A DNA stretch of 64,000 nucleotides from UBA2219 sp964612075 (GTDB lineage Bacteria; Desulfobacterota; Deferrimicrobia; Deferrimicrobiales; Deferrimicrobiaceae), in contig CAZTFC010000006.1 of the NCBI GenBank assembly GCA_964612075.1, positions 10,505-74,504 on the forward strand, in the 5' to 3' direction. The position numbers were made by a program, and so were the translations under genes. The notes beneath the pieces were generated by a model. That model was given only the letters and a program-made list of their open reading frames with translations, did not search any database and had not been told where the DNA came from. Shown here one piece after another: positions 8,098 to 18,050 of this stretch. Position 1 is the stretch's first letter. The number at the start of each line of letters is the position of its first letter.

Positions 8098-9467
8098 TTC
8101 TTCTTCAGCTCCGAAAGCCGGGCGCGGACCGCCGCGGTCCCCGTGCCGCCGCGCGTCCCGCGCGCCTGGACGGAGCGGGTCAGCGAGATGGCGTCCCGGA
8201 CGTCCTCGCCGATCAGCCGGGAGAACCTCCGGAGCTCCGAAAGGCTCAGGTCCTTGAGCCGGATCCCCCGCTCCTCGCAGTGCCGCACGACCCTGCCGGC
8301 GACCTCGTGGCTCTTGCGGAACGGCAGCCCCTTCCGGGCGAGGTAGTCGGCCAGGTCGGTCGCGGTCAGGAACCCGTCGTCGCACGCCTCCCGCATCCGC
8401 TCCTCGTTCACCGCCATCCCGCGCAGCAGCAGGCCGGCGCCGGCGAGGCAGTCCCTCACGGTCCGCGCCGAGTCGAACACGGGCTCCTTGTCCTCCTGCA
8501 TGTCCCGGTTGTAGGCCAGCGGCAGCCCCTTCATGACGGTGAGCAGCGCCAGCAGGTTCCCGTAGGCGCGCCCGGCCTTCCCCCGGATCAGCTCGGCCAC
8601 GTCGGGGTTCTTCTTCTGGGGCATGATGCTGCTGCCGGTGCAGAGGGCGTCCGGCAGGGAGAGGAACCCGAACTCCGAGGAGGACCAGTACACCATCTCC
8701 TCGGCGAGCCGCGACAGGTGCATCATCGTCACGGCGCAGGCGTAGAGGAAGTCGGCCGCGAAGTCGCGGTCGGAGACGGCGTCGATGCTGTTCTCGCACA
8801 CGCCGTCCATGCCGAGCTCGCGCGCGACGGACTCGCGGTCGAGCGGGAAGGTGGAGCCCGCCAGCGCCCCCGCCCCCAGCGGGGAGACGTTCATGCGCCG
8901 CCGCGCCTCCGCGAACCGGTCGGCGTCGCGGGAGAACATCTCCCGGTACGCGAGGAGGTGGTGCGAGAAGAGGACCGGCTGCGCCCTCTGCATGTGCGTG
9001 TACCCCGGCAGGACGACCCCGAAGAGCTCCTCGGCCCGCGCGACCAGGGTTTCCCGGATCCCCTCGAGGAGCCCGAGGACCGCGTCGGCCTCGTCCCGAA
9101 GGAACAGCCGCAGGTCCGTCGCCACCTGGTCGTTGCGGCTTCGCCCGGTGTGCAGCTTCCCCCCCGCGGGGCCGATCTTCCGGATCAGCCGCCGCTCGAT
9201 CGCCATGTGGATGTCCTCGCAGGCGGGGTCGAGCGGGAACTTCCCCGCCTCGATCTCCTTCCGGATCTCGAGGAGCCCCTTTACGATCCGTTCGGCGTCC
9301 GCCTTCGGCAGGATCCCCTGCCTCCCGAGCATCCGGGCGTGGGCGACGCTGCCGGCGATGTCCTGCCGGTACAGCAGGGAGTCGTACCCGATCGAGGCGG
9401 TGAACTCCTCCACGAACCGGTCGGTGCCGCCGCCGAACCTTCCCCCCCAGGCCTTCTTCTCCGCCAT
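8094..9467 (-). CDS. argH: Argininosuccinate lyase
   Basis: Cleaves argininosuccinate to arginine and fumarate. 457 residues. The fumarase/lyase signature GSSIMPQKKNPD is intact, along with GRSRNDQVATD and GYTHMQRAQP. The start codon is one base after the argG stop. Last enzyme of the arginine cluster and normal in every respect. Confidence 0.97.
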   Translation of the reverse strand: MAEKKAWGGRFGGGTDRFVEEFTASIGYDSLLYRQDIAGSVAHARMLGRQGILPKADAERIVKGLLEIRKEIEAGKFPLDPACEDIHMAIERRLIRKIGPAGGKLHTGRSRNDQVATDLRLFLRDEADAVLGLLEGIRETLVARAEELFGVVLPGYTHMQRAQPVLFSHHLLAYREMFSRDADRFAEARRRMNVSPLGAGALAGSTFPLDRESVARELGMDGVCENSIDAVSDRDFAADFLYACAVTMMHLSRLAEEMVYWSSSEFGFLSLPDALCTGSSIMPQKKNPDVAELIRGKAGRAYGNLLALLTVMKGLPLAYNRDMQEDKEPVFDSARTVRDCLAGAGLLLRGMAVNEERMREACDDGFLTATDLADYLARKGLPFRKSHEVAGRVVRHCEERGIRLKDLSLSELRRFSRLIGEDVRDAISLTRSVQARGTRGGTGTAAVRARLSELKKK

Positions 9468-9468
9468 G

Positions 9469-10683
9469 TCAGCCCTTTCCGGACCGTTCCTTCATCAGCG
9501 CCCGGATCCGCAGGCGCAGGGAGTTGATGCGGATGAACCCGGTCGCGTCGGCCTGGTTGTAGACCGACTCCTTCTCGAACGTGGCGAAATCGGTCCGGTA
9601 GAGCGACACGGGGCTCTTCCGGCCGGCCATGATGACGTTGCCCTTGTACAGCTTGAGGCGCGCGGTGCCCGTGACGTTCTCCTGCGTCGACGCGATCGTG
9701 CCCTTCAGCAGGTCCATCTCCGGCGAGTACCAGTAGCCGTTGTAGATCAGCTCGGCGAAGCGCGGCATCAGGGAGTCGCGCAGGTGCATGACCTCCCGGT
9801 CGAGCGTGATCGACTCGACGGCGCGGTGGGCGGCGTGCAGGATGGTGCCCCCCGGCGTCTCGTAGACGCCCCGGGACTTCATCCCGACGTACCGGTTCTC
9901 GACGAGGTCGACGCGGCCGACGCCGTGCTTCCCGCCGAGCTCGTTCAGCCGGGCCAGCAGCTTCGCGGGCGAAAGGCGCTTCCCGTCGACCGCCACGGGG
10001 ACGCCCTTCTCGAAATCGACCTCCACGTACTCCGGCCGGGAGGGCGCGGCCTCCGGCGACCGGCTGAGGAGGAACATGTTCTCCGGCGGCTCGGACCACG
10101 GGTCCTCGAGGATCCCTCCCTCGAAGCTGATGTGCAGCAGGTTCCGGTCGCTGGAATACGGCTTCGCCGCGGTGACGGGCGTTGGGATGCCGTGCCTCTT
10201 CGCGTACGCGATGAGGTCGGTCCGCGACTTGAAGTCCCACTCCCTCCAGGGGGCGATGACGCGCACCCCCGGCATCAGGGCGTAATAGGTCAGCTCGAAC
10301 CGGACCTGGTCGTTCCCCTTCCCCGTCGCGCCGTGCGAGACGGCGTCGGCCTTCTCCTTCCGCGCGATCTCGATCTGCTTCTTCGCGATGAGCGGCCGGG
10401 CGATCGAGGTGCCGAGGAAGTAGGCCCCCTCGTAGACCGCGTTGGCCATCATGGCCGGGATGACGAAGTCGCGGACGAACTCCTCCTTCAGGTCCTCCAC
10501 GTAGACCTTCGACGCGCCGGTCCTCTTCGCCTTCGCGCGCACGGGCCCCAGCTCCTCCCCCTGGCCGACGTCGGCGCAGAAGGCGATCACCTCGCAGCCG
10601 TAGGTCTCCACGAGCCAGGTCAGGATGACCGAGGTGTCGAGGCCGCCGGAATAGGCGAGAACGACTTTCTTTATTTTTTCCAA
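9469..10683 (-). CDS. argG: Argininosuccinate synthase
   Basis: Joins citrulline and aspartate with ATP. 404 residues. The ATP-binding P-loop AYSGGLDTS is at the N-terminus; GATGKGNDQVRFE and the C-terminal region are canonical. It starts with TTG, with GGAGG nine bases upstream and no nearby ATG, which may lower its translation relative to its neighbours. Confidence 0.97.
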   Translation of the reverse strand: MEKIKKVVLAYSGGLDTSVILTWLVETYGCEVIAFCADVGQGEELGPVRAKAKRTGASKVYVEDLKEEFVRDFVIPAMMANAVYEGAYFLGTSIARPLIAKKQIEIARKEKADAVSHGATGKGNDQVRFELTYYALMPGVRVIAPWREWDFKSRTDLIAYAKRHGIPTPVTAAKPYSSDRNLLHISFEGGILEDPWSEPPENMFLLSRSPEAAPSRPEYVEVDFEKGVPVAVDGKRLSPAKLLARLNELGGKHGVGRVDLVENRYVGMKSRGVYETPGGTILHAAHRAVESITLDREVMHLRDSLMPRFAELIYNGYWYSPEMDLLKGTIASTQENVTGTARLKLYKGNVIMAGRKSPVSLYRTDFATFEKESVYNQADATGFIRINSLRLRIRALMKERSGKG

Positions 10684-10703
10684 GGCCTTGATCCTCCGAT
10701 TCT

Positions 10704-11618
10704 CTAGTGTTCGATCAGTTTATCCAGCACGGCCATCTGCACGTGCATCCGGTTCTCCGCCTCGTCGAAGACGGCGGAGGCCGGCCCCTCGATCACCTCG
10801 TCCGAGATCTCCTCGCCCCGGTGGGCGGGAAGGCAGTGCATGACGATCGCGTCGCGGGCGGCGTACTTCATCAGCTCGGCGTCGACGCGGTATCCCTTGA
10901 ACGCGGCGACCCGCTTCTTCACCTCGGCCTCCTGCCCCATGCTCGTCCAGACGTCCGTGTACAGGACGTCGGCGTTGCGGGCGGCCTCGGAGGGATCGCG
11001 CACGATCCGGACGCTGCCGCGCCCCGCCTTTTCCGCCTCCTCGAGGATGTACCGGGGCGGCTCGTACCCGTTCGGGCAGGCGATCCGCAGCGTGAAGCCG
11101 AGCACGTGCGCCGCCTCAACCCACGAGTTGGCCACGTTGTTGCCGTCGCCGACGAACGCCACGCGCATCTTCCGCAGGTCCTTGCCCCGCTCCTTCGCCG
11201 TCATGAGGTCGGCCAGGATCTGGCACGGGTGGTGGTCGTCGGTCAGGCCGTTCACGACCGGCACCGTCGCGTGCTCCGCGAGCTCCACGGCGGTGGCGTG
11301 GGCGAAGGTCCGGATCATGATCGCGTCGACGTACCGCGAAAGGACCCGGGCGGTGTCGCGGATCGGCTCCCCGCGGCCGATCTGGGTGTCCTCCGGCGCC
11401 ATGAACAGGGCGTGCCCGCCGAGCCGGTGCATCCCCACCTCGAACGAGACGCGCGTGCGGGTGGACGCCTTCTGGAAGATCATCGCCAGCGACTTGCCCG
11501 TGAGGGGCCGGGGCGCCCCCTTCCTCCCCGCGCGCCGCTTCCACGCGGAACCGGACGCGATCAGGGAGAGGATCTCCCGGTCGGTCAGGTCCAGTATCCT
11601 CAGCAGGTCCTTCTTCAT
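10704..11618 (-). CDS. argF: Ornithine carbamoyltransferase
   Basis: Makes citrulline from ornithine and carbamoyl phosphate. 304 residues. Carbamoyl-phosphate binding loop STRTR, the HHPCQ motif, and the ornithine-binding HCLPAHRG are all present. Located between argD and argG. Confidence 0.97.
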   Translation of the reverse strand: MKKDLLRILDLTDREILSLIASGSAWKRRAGRKGAPRPLTGKSLAMIFQKASTRTRVSFEVGMHRLGGHALFMAPEDTQIGRGEPIRDTARVLSRYVDAIMIRTFAHATAVELAEHATVPVVNGLTDDHHPCQILADLMTAKERGKDLRKMRVAFVGDGNNVANSWVEAAHVLGFTLRIACPNGYEPPRYILEEAEKAGRGSVRIVRDPSEAARNADVLYTDVWTSMGQEAEVKKRVAAFKGYRVDAELMKYAARDAIVMHCLPAHRGEEISDEVIEGPASAVFDEAENRMHVQMAVLDKLIEH

Positions 11619-11630
11619 CCGGTGTCTCCC

Positions 11631-12818
11631 TCACGCTCCGAGCACGCCTGAAAGGATGGCCAGCGCCCGGTCGATCTCGTCGTCCGTCACGTTGAGGGGC
11701 GGGAGGAACCGGAGCACGTGGTTCCCCGCCGCGTTGACGACGAGCCCTTCCTCCAGGCACCTCGCCGCGATCGGCTTGGCCTCGGCCCGGATCTCCATCC
11801 CGACCATGAGCCCGGCGCCCCGGACCTCGACCACGTCGCCCCAACGGGCCGCGATCGCCCGAAGCCCGTCTTTCAGCCGCTCCCCCTTCCGGGACACGGA
11901 CGCGAGGAAGCCGGGGGAGAGGATCTCGTCGAGCACCGCCAGGGAGGCGGCGCAGGCGACGGGGTTCCCGCCGAAGGTGCTGCCGTGGCTCCCCGGCCCG
12001 AAGGCGGCGGCGACGTCCTCCCGCGCGATCAGCGCCCCCAGCGGCAGCCCGTTGGCGAGCCCCTTCGCCATCGTGACGACGTCCGGCGTGACGCCGTACC
12101 GCTCGCAGGCGAGGAACGTCCCGGTGCGCCCCATCCCGGTCTGTATCTCGTCGGCGACGAGGAGCGTCCCCGTCTCCCGGCAGAGCGCCTCCGCTCCTTT
12201 CAGGAACCCTTCCGGGAGCACCCGGACGCCGCTCTCCCCCTGGATCGGCTCGACCAGGAAGGCGCAGGCGCCCGCCTCGAGCGCGTCTTTCAGGGCCCCG
12301 AGGTCCCCGAACGGGACCGTGACGAACCCCGGCAGCATCGGCTCGAACCCCTCGTGGAACTTCGGCTGGCCGGTCGCGGAGAGCCCGCCGTACGTCCGCC
12401 CGTGGAACGACCCGGAAAGGACGACGATCGCGTGCGGCCCTTCCGGCTCCCGCCCGCGGGACCACTTCCGGACCAGCTTGATCGCCGCCTCGTTCGCCTC
12501 GGTCCCGCTGTTGCAGAAGAAGACCCTTCCGCCGTTCGTGGCCTTCGAGATCCGCTCGCCGAGCAGCGCCTGGGACGGGACGTGAAACAGGTTGGAGACG
12601 TGCACCAGCTTCGCCGCCTGCTCCGAGATGGCGCGCGTGACGGCCGGGTGGGCGTGCCCGAGGACGGCCACGGCGATCCCGCCGAGGAAGTCGAGGTACC
12701 GCTTCTCCCGGTCGTCGTAGAGCCAGCTCCCCTCCCCCCGGACGAACGTCACCGGGGCCCGGGAGTAGTTCTTCATCTGGTACCGTTCCGTGAGGGCGAT
12801 GCCCTCCCCCGCCTTCAT
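11631..12818 (-). CDS. argD: Acetylornithine (possibly bifunctional) aminotransferase
   Basis: PLP transaminase of 395 residues. The PLP-binding Asp is in LLVADEIQTGMGRTG and the Schiff-base lysine is in TMAKGLANGLPLGA. Such enzymes often also act on N-succinyl-diaminopimelate, which matters here because no separate DAP aminotransferase is in the adjoining dap genes. The start ATG overlaps the argB stop. Confidence 0.94.
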   Translation of the reverse strand: MKAGEGIALTERYQMKNYSRAPVTFVRGEGSWLYDDREKRYLDFLGGIAVAVLGHAHPAVTRAISEQAAKLVHVSNLFHVPSQALLGERISKATNGGRVFFCNSGTEANEAAIKLVRKWSRGREPEGPHAIVVLSGSFHGRTYGGLSATGQPKFHEGFEPMLPGFVTVPFGDLGALKDALEAGACAFLVEPIQGESGVRVLPEGFLKGAEALCRETGTLLVADEIQTGMGRTGTFLACERYGVTPDVVTMAKGLANGLPLGALIAREDVAAAFGPGSHGSTFGGNPVACAASLAVLDEILSPGFLASVSRKGERLKDGLRAIAARWGDVVEVRGAGLMVGMEIRAEAKPIAARCLEEGLVVNAAGNHVLRFLPPLNVTDDEIDRALAILSGVLGA

Positions 12819-13714
12819 TCCGACCCTTCCCCCTTCCCGCTCACGATCTCGGTCCCGACCCCCGCGTCCGTGAAGATCTCGAGCAGGACGCTGTGGGGGA
12901 TCCTCCCGTCGATGACGTGCACCTTCCGGACCCCCTTCCGCAGGGCCGTCAGGCCGCACTCGACCTTCGGGATCATCCCGCCGGTGACCTTGCCGTTCAG
13001 GATCATCTCCTGCGCGTCCTCTTCCGTCATCGTGGAGATCCGCCTCCCGTCGGCGTCGAGAACGCCCGGGACGTCGGTGAGCAGGATGAACTTCTCCGCC
13101 GCCACGGCCGCCGCCACCTCGGCCGCCGCCGTGTCGCCGTTGATGTTGTACGCCTCGCCGATCTCGCCGACGCCGATGGGGGCGATGACGGGGACGAACC
13201 CCCGGGCCTCCAGCGCCCGGAGGATCCCCGGGTCCACCCCGACCACTTCCCCCACGAGCCCCAGGTCGATCCGCTCGCCCGTCTCCCGGCTCTTCGCATG
13301 GATCTTGCGCGCCCGGATCAGGCCGCCGTCCTTACCGCAGAGCCCCACGGCCTTCCCGCCGAACCGGTTGACGTAGCCGGTGATCTGCTTGTTCACCGTC
13401 CCGCCGAGGACCATCTCGACCACTTCCATCGCCGCGGGGGAGGTCACGCGCAGCCCCTCCTTGCGCTCCGTCGGGATGTTCAGCCGCTCGAGCATCCGGT
13501 CGATCTGGGGCCCCCCGCCGTGGATCACGACGGGGCGGATCCCGACGTGCTGGAGCAGGACGACGTCCTCCGCGAACGACATCATCCGCTCCTCGTCCCG
13601 CATGGCGGCCCCGCCGTACTTCACCACGACGGTCTTGCCGAAGAACTCGCGGATGTACGGCAGCGCCTCGATCAGGATCTCCGCCTTGTGGATGTACTCC
13701 CGCATCTCGGGCAC
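12815..13714 (-). CDS. argB: Acetylglutamate kinase
   Basis: Phosphorylates N-acetylglutamate, the controlled step of arginine synthesis. 299 residues. VVKYGGAAM and VVIHGGGPQI form the phosphate loops; NINGDTAAAEVA and VTGGMIPKVE are family motifs. The N-terminal helix before KTVVVKYGG is of the kind found in arginine-inhibited hexameric enzymes. The GTG start at 13714 is preferred over the ATG three codons later because GGGAGGG lies seven bases upstream. Confidence 0.95.
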   Translation of the reverse strand: MPEMREYIHKAEILIEALPYIREFFGKTVVVKYGGAAMRDEERMMSFAEDVVLLQHVGIRPVVIHGGGPQIDRMLERLNIPTERKEGLRVTSPAAMEVVEMVLGGTVNKQITGYVNRFGGKAVGLCGKDGGLIRARKIHAKSRETGERIDLGLVGEVVGVDPGILRALEARGFVPVIAPIGVGEIGEAYNINGDTAAAEVAAAVAAEKFILLTDVPGVLDADGRRISTMTEEDAQEMILNGKVTGGMIPKVECGLTALRKGVRKVHVIDGRIPHSVLLEIFTDAGVGTEIVSGKGEGSE

Positions 13715-13730
13715 GGCGGGTCCCTCCCTT

Positions 13731-15125
13731 CTACAGGATGTAGCGGCTCAAGTCCGCGTTCTTCACCACGCCGGCCAGCCGCTCGTCCACGTACGCGCGA
13801 GTGACGACGAACCCGCCCCCCGCCATCTCGGGGGCGGAGAACAGGACCTCGTCGAGCAGCCGCTCCATCACGGTGTGCAGGCGCCTCGCGCCGATGTTCT
13901 CCGTCCGGTCGTTCACCTCGCACGCCATCTCGGCGATCCGCTCCACGGCGCCCGGCTCGAAGGAGAGCGAGACCCCCTCGGTCGCCAGCATGGCCTCGTA
14001 CTGCCGCGTCAGCGCCCCGTGCGGCTCGGTGAGGATCCGCACGAAGTCCTCCTTCGAGAGGGAGGTGAGCTCCACCCGGATGGGGAAGCGCCCCTGCAGC
14101 TCCGGGATGAGGTCGGAGGGCTTGTTCACGTGGAACGCGCCGGCGGCGACGAACAGGACGTGGTCCGTCCGGACGACCCCGTGCTTCGTGTTCACGGTGG
14201 AGCCCTCCACGATCGGCAGCAGGTCGCGCTGCACGCCCTGGCGCGACACGTCGGGCCCCGAGCCGGACTCCCTCCCGGCGATCTTGTCGATCTCGTCGAG
14301 GAACACGATGCCGGACTGCTCCGTCCGCTCCACCGCGAGCTGCTTCACCCGGTCCATGTCGACCCGGCGCGCGGCCTCCTCCTCCTCGAAATGCCGCAGG
14401 GCGTCGGGGATGCGCATCTTCTTCCGGCGCGTGCGCTTCGGGAGGAAGCTCCCGAGCATCTCCTGGATGTTGCTGTCCATCCCTCCGGGGATGCCTCCGG
14501 CCACGGAGCCCAGGTCGATGACCGGCAGCGCCGCCTCCCGCACCTCGACGTCGACCGTGCGGTCCGAGAGCTTCCCCTCGCGCAGCAGGGCGCGGAACCG
14601 CTCGCGCGTCTCCGACGACGCGTCCTCCGCCCTCGCCCTCGCCTCCCCGCCGGGCTCGGCCGGCCCGGCCCGGGGCGTCGGGCGGGGAAGGAGCAGGTCG
14701 AGGACGCGCTCCTCGGCGTCGGCCTTCGCTCGGTCCGCCACCTTCGCCATCTCCTCCGCGCGCACCATGTGGACCGCGATCTCGACGAGGTCCCGCACGA
14801 TCGACTCGACGTCGCGCCCCACGTAGCCCACCTCGGTGAACTTCGACGCCTCCACCTTGACGAACGGGGCCTGCGCGAGCCGGGCCAGCCGCCTCGCGAT
14901 CTCGGTCTTTCCGACCCCGGTGGGGCCGACCATGATGATGTTCTTCGGGACGATCTCGTCCCGAAGCTCCCCCGGGACCTGGCGGCGGCGCCAGCGGTTC
15001 CGCAGGGCGATGGCCACCGCGCGCTTCGCGTCCCCCTGCCCGACGATGTGCCGGTCGAGCTCCGTGACGATCTCCCTGGGCGACAGGGGGCGGTCGGCCG
15101 CGCCGACGGGTGCTTCCCGCGTCAT
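13731..15125 (-). CDS. hslU: ATP-dependent protease ATPase subunit HslU
   Basis: AAA+ unfoldase partner of HslV. 464 residues. IVGQGDAKRAVAIALRNRWRR at the N-terminus, Walker A GPTGVGKTE (about 67-75), the variable I-domain around 150-250, Walker B GIVFLDEIDKI, sensor 2 GARRLHTVMERLLDE, and a C-terminal end DLSRYIL that inserts into HslV. Overlaps the hslV stop (ATGA). Confidence 0.96.
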   Translation of the reverse strand: MTREAPVGAADRPLSPREIVTELDRHIVGQGDAKRAVAIALRNRWRRRQVPGELRDEIVPKNIIMVGPTGVGKTEIARRLARLAQAPFVKVEASKFTEVGYVGRDVESIVRDLVEIAVHMVRAEEMAKVADRAKADAEERVLDLLLPRPTPRAGPAEPGGEARARAEDASSETRERFRALLREGKLSDRTVDVEVREAALPVIDLGSVAGGIPGGMDSNIQEMLGSFLPKRTRRKKMRIPDALRHFEEEEAARRVDMDRVKQLAVERTEQSGIVFLDEIDKIAGRESGSGPDVSRQGVQRDLLPIVEGSTVNTKHGVVRTDHVLFVAAGAFHVNKPSDLIPELQGRFPIRVELTSLSKEDFVRILTEPHGALTRQYEAMLATEGVSLSFEPGAVERIAEMACEVNDRTENIGARRLHTVMERLLDEVLFSAPEMAGGGFVVTRAYVDERLAGVVKNADLSRYIL

Positions 15126-15670
15126 GGCGATGCGATCTCCTCGGAAACGATGTTGTCGTTCGTGAACACGCAGATCTCGGAGGCGACGCGCACGGCCTCC
15201 CGCGCGATCTCCCCCGCCGGGAGATCGGTGTGGAGGATCAGGGCGCGGGCGGCCGCCAGCGCGAAGGACCCTCCCGACCCGATGCCGACCACGCCGTCGT
15301 CGGGCTCGACCACGTCCCCGTTCCCGGAAAGGAGCATGAGGTCCTTGCCGTCGGTGACCACCATCAGCGCCTCCAGGCGCCGGAGCACCCGGTCGGTGCG
15401 CCAGTCCTTCGCCAATTCGACCGCGGCACGCCGCAGGTTCCCCCCGAACTCGGACAGCTTGGCGTCGAACTTCTCGAACAGCGTGAAGGCGTCGGCCGTG
15501 CTCCCCGCGAATCCCGCCAGCACCTGCCCCTCGTAGAGGCGGCGGATCTTCCGCGCGGTTTTTTTCAGCACCGCGTTCCCCATCGTCACCTGCCCGTCCC
15601 CCGCCACGGCGACGCGCCCGCCGCGCGAGACGGCTACCACGGTCGTTCCCTGGAACTGGGCCTGGGTCAT
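15122..15670 (-). CDS. hslV: ATP-dependent protease catalytic subunit HslV
   Basis: Threonine protease of the proteasome beta fold, 182 residues. The catalytic Thr follows a short propeptide (MTQAQFQG then TTVVAV), unlike enterobacterial HslV, in which Thr follows Met directly; related Gram-positive and delta proteins also have short propeptides. VAGDGQVTMGN and LAGFAGSTADA are characteristic. Encoded with hslU and xerC as in many bacteria. Confidence 0.96.
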   Translation of the reverse strand: MTQAQFQGTTVVAVSRGGRVAVAGDGQVTMGNAVLKKTARKIRRLYEGQVLAGFAGSTADAFTLFEKFDAKLSEFGGNLRRAAVELAKDWRTDRVLRRLEALMVVTDGKDLMLLSGNGDVVEPDDGVVGIGSGGSFALAAARALILHTDLPAGEIAREAVRVASEICVFTNDNIVSEEIASP

Positions 15671-16644
15671 TTCGCCTTCCTCCCCCTCCCGCCCCGCGGC
15701 TTCTCCGCGGCCAGCGGGTGCGCCTTCTCGTACGTTCCCACCAGGTGCGAAACGTCGACCCGGGCGTACCTCTGCGTCGTGGAGAGCGAGGCGTGCCCGA
15801 GCATCTCCTGGATCGCGCGCAGGTCGGCCCCCGACTCGAGGAGGTGGGTGGCGAAGGAGTGCCGCATCCCGTGGGGCGACAGGTGGCGCCTCACCCCCGG
15901 GCTCCCCGCCAGCGCCTCCGACAGCATCCTCGCCACGCTGCGCGCGGAGATCCCCGCGCCGGATTTCCGCCCCACCCTTCCCCGGCGGTTCAGGAACAGC
16001 GGCTCGTCGATCGCGCTGCGGAAAGCGCCGCCCCGCGCCGCCGGGCGGACATCCAGGTAGTCGCGCAGCGCGCGGACGGCCTTCTCCCCGACCGGGACCA
16101 CGCGGACCTTCCTCCCCTTGCCCGTCACGCGGACCGTGCCGCCGTCGAGGGAGACGTCGCGCACCCGTAAAGATACCAGCTCCCCCACCCGCAGCCCCGA
16201 GGAGTACAGCAGCTCGAGGATGGCGGCGTCGCGCTTCGAGGCCGGGTCGTCCGCCGGGAGCGAGGAGAGGAAGCCCGCCATCTCGTCCACCGGGAGGAAC
16301 TCCGGCAGCCGCATCGACCTGCGGGGGGCGGACAGCCCGGCCGCCGGGTTGGCCCGCAGCTCCCCGATCTCGACGAGGAACGAGAAGAAGGTGCGCACCG
16401 CGGAGAGCCGCCGGCAGACCGACGAGGACTCGCGCCCGGGCAGAGACGCGGACAGGAACCGCCTCAGGTCGGCCGGGGAGACGAACCCCCAGCCGTCGCC
16501 GCCTTCGGGGTCTTTCCCCGCGGTTTCGACGAGGTGGTCCCGCAGCGCCCGGACCTCCCGGAGGTAGGCGCGGACGGTCTCCTTCGACGCGTTCCGCTCC
16601 GCCTCGAGAGACTTCACGAACCGGCTGACAGCCCCGCTGTCCAC
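15667..16644 (-). CDS. xerC: Tyrosine recombinase XerC-type
   Basis: Chromosome dimer resolution recombinase, 325 residues. N-terminal SAM-like core-binding domain (about 1-90) and catalytic domain with Arg in LLYSSGLRVGEL, H-x-x-R in SPHGMRHSFATHLL, LGHASLSTTQRY and the nucleophile Tyr in that last motif. The start is set at GTG 16644, with GAGGGG upstream; the TTG at 16668 lacks a ribosome site. Placement directly before hslV/hslU is the widespread codV-clpQY arrangement. Confidence 0.92.
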   Translation of the reverse strand: MDSGAVSRFVKSLEAERNASKETVRAYLREVRALRDHLVETAGKDPEGGDGWGFVSPADLRRFLSASLPGRESSSVCRRLSAVRTFFSFLVEIGELRANPAAGLSAPRRSMRLPEFLPVDEMAGFLSSLPADDPASKRDAAILELLYSSGLRVGELVSLRVRDVSLDGGTVRVTGKGRKVRVVPVGEKAVRALRDYLDVRPAARGGAFRSAIDEPLFLNRRGRVGRKSGAGISARSVARMLSEALAGSPGVRRHLSPHGMRHSFATHLLESGADLRAIQEMLGHASLSTTQRYARVDVSHLVGTYEKAHPLAAEKPRGGRGRKAK

Positions 16645-16739
16645 GTGGCGTTTCCCCTCAAAATGCAAAAGAGTTTTTTAACACTCATACGGCGAGATTT
16701 CAAGGACGATGGGCCGCTTCGCGCCCGGCCCGCGGGGGG

Positions 16740-18050
16740 CTACGGCAGCGAGGGGGCGAACATCCGGACCGCGTCGAGGGCGATTTCCGCCTTGCGCCCC
16801 TTGCGGTCCTTCTTCCCCCGGACGGCCACTTCCGGCAGCAGGCCGAAATTTGCGTTCATCGGCTGGGGGTCCCCTTTGCCCGGCGCGGTGATGTGCGCCA
16901 TCAGGGCGCCGACCATCGACTCGGGCGGGAACGGGCGCGGCTCCCTGTCGAGGGCGCGCGCCGCGGCGGAGGCCCCCGCCACCAGACCGGAGGCGATCGA
17001 CTCGACGTACCCCTCCACACCCGTGATCTGGCCGGCGAAGAACAGCCCGGGGCGGCCGCGCAGCTCCATGCAGGGGGTGAGGCTGCGCCGGGCGTCGAGG
17101 AAGCCGTTGCGGTGGACCGAGCCGTAGCGCAGGAACTCCGCGCCTTCCAGGCCGGGGATGAGGGAGAAGACCCGCCTCTGCTCCGGGTACGTCATCCGCG
17201 TCTGGAAGCCGACGAGGTTGTACATCGACCCCTGCGCGTTCTCTTTCCGGAGCTGGAGGACCGCGTGGGGGATCTTCCCCGTCCGCGGGTCGCGCAGCCC
17301 GACCGGCCGCAGGGGCCCGAAGAGCAGCGTCTCCGGGCCGCGCCGGGCGATCTCCTCCACCGGCATGCACCCCTCGAAGTACCTGGGCTCCTCGAAGCCG
17401 CGCAGCGGCACGGTCTTCGCCGACAGGAGCGCCTCGAGGAACGTCGCGTATCGCTCCCGGTCCATGGGCAGGTTCAGGTAGTCGCCCGTGCCGGCCCCGT
17501 ACCGGTCCGCGACGTACCCCGCGCCCGGGGCGATCGTCGCGGCGTCGACGATGGGCGAGATGGCGTCGTAGAAATAGAATCCCGCGTCCCCGAGCAGCTC
17601 CCGGATCGCCGACACGATCGGCTCCGGGGCCAGCGGCCCGCAGGCGAGGACGACGAGCGGCGCGTCCGGGATCCCCGTGACTTCCTCCCCGACCACCCGG
17701 ACGCCCGGGGCCGAGCGCACCGCCTCCGTCACCCCCTGCGCGAACCGCTCCCGGTCGACCGCCAGCGCCTTCCCCGCGGGGACCCTCGACGCGTCGGCGA
17801 TCGGGAGCAGGGCGCTCCCGAGCAGCCGCAGCTCCTCCTTCAGCAGCCCCTTCCCGGAAACGATCTCCTCCGACCCGAGGGAGTTGCTGCACACGAGCTC
17901 CGCGAACCGCCCCGTCCGGTGCGCCCCGGTGCTCTTCCCGGGGCGCATCTCGAACAGGTCCACTCCGATCCCCGCGCGCGCGAGCCGCAAAGCCGCCTCG
18001 GACCCGGCGAGCCCCGCGCCCACGACCGATGCCCGCCCCCCCTCAGGCAT
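16740..18050 (-). CDS. trmFO: Methylenetetrahydrofolate-tRNA-(uracil-5-)-methyltransferase
   Basis: Folate/FAD-dependent enzyme making m5U54 in tRNA. 436 residues. FAD-binding VVGAGLAGSEAALRLA at the N-terminus, CSNSLGS, YFEGCMPVEEIA, GFQTRMTYPEQ and the C-terminal GQITGVEGYVESIASG, which are the diagnostic motifs of the Gid/TrmFO family. It overlaps the end of the upstream histidine kinase by 8 bp. Confidence 0.96.
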   Translation of the reverse strand: MPEGGRASVVGAGLAGSEAALRLARAGIGVDLFEMRPGKSTGAHRTGRFAELVCSNSLGSEEIVSGKGLLKEELRLLGSALLPIADASRVPAGKALAVDRERFAQGVTEAVRSAPGVRVVGEEVTGIPDAPLVVLACGPLAPEPIVSAIRELLGDAGFYFYDAISPIVDAATIAPGAGYVADRYGAGTGDYLNLPMDRERYATFLEALLSAKTVPLRGFEEPRYFEGCMPVEEIARRGPETLLFGPLRPVGLRDPRTGKIPHAVLQLRKENAQGSMYNLVGFQTRMTYPEQRRVFSLIPGLEGAEFLRYGSVHRNGFLDARRSLTPCMELRGRPGLFFAGQITGVEGYVESIASGLVAGASAAARALDREPRPFPPESMVGALMAHITAPGKGDPQPMNANFGLLPEVAVRGKKDRKGRKAEIALDAVRMFAPSLP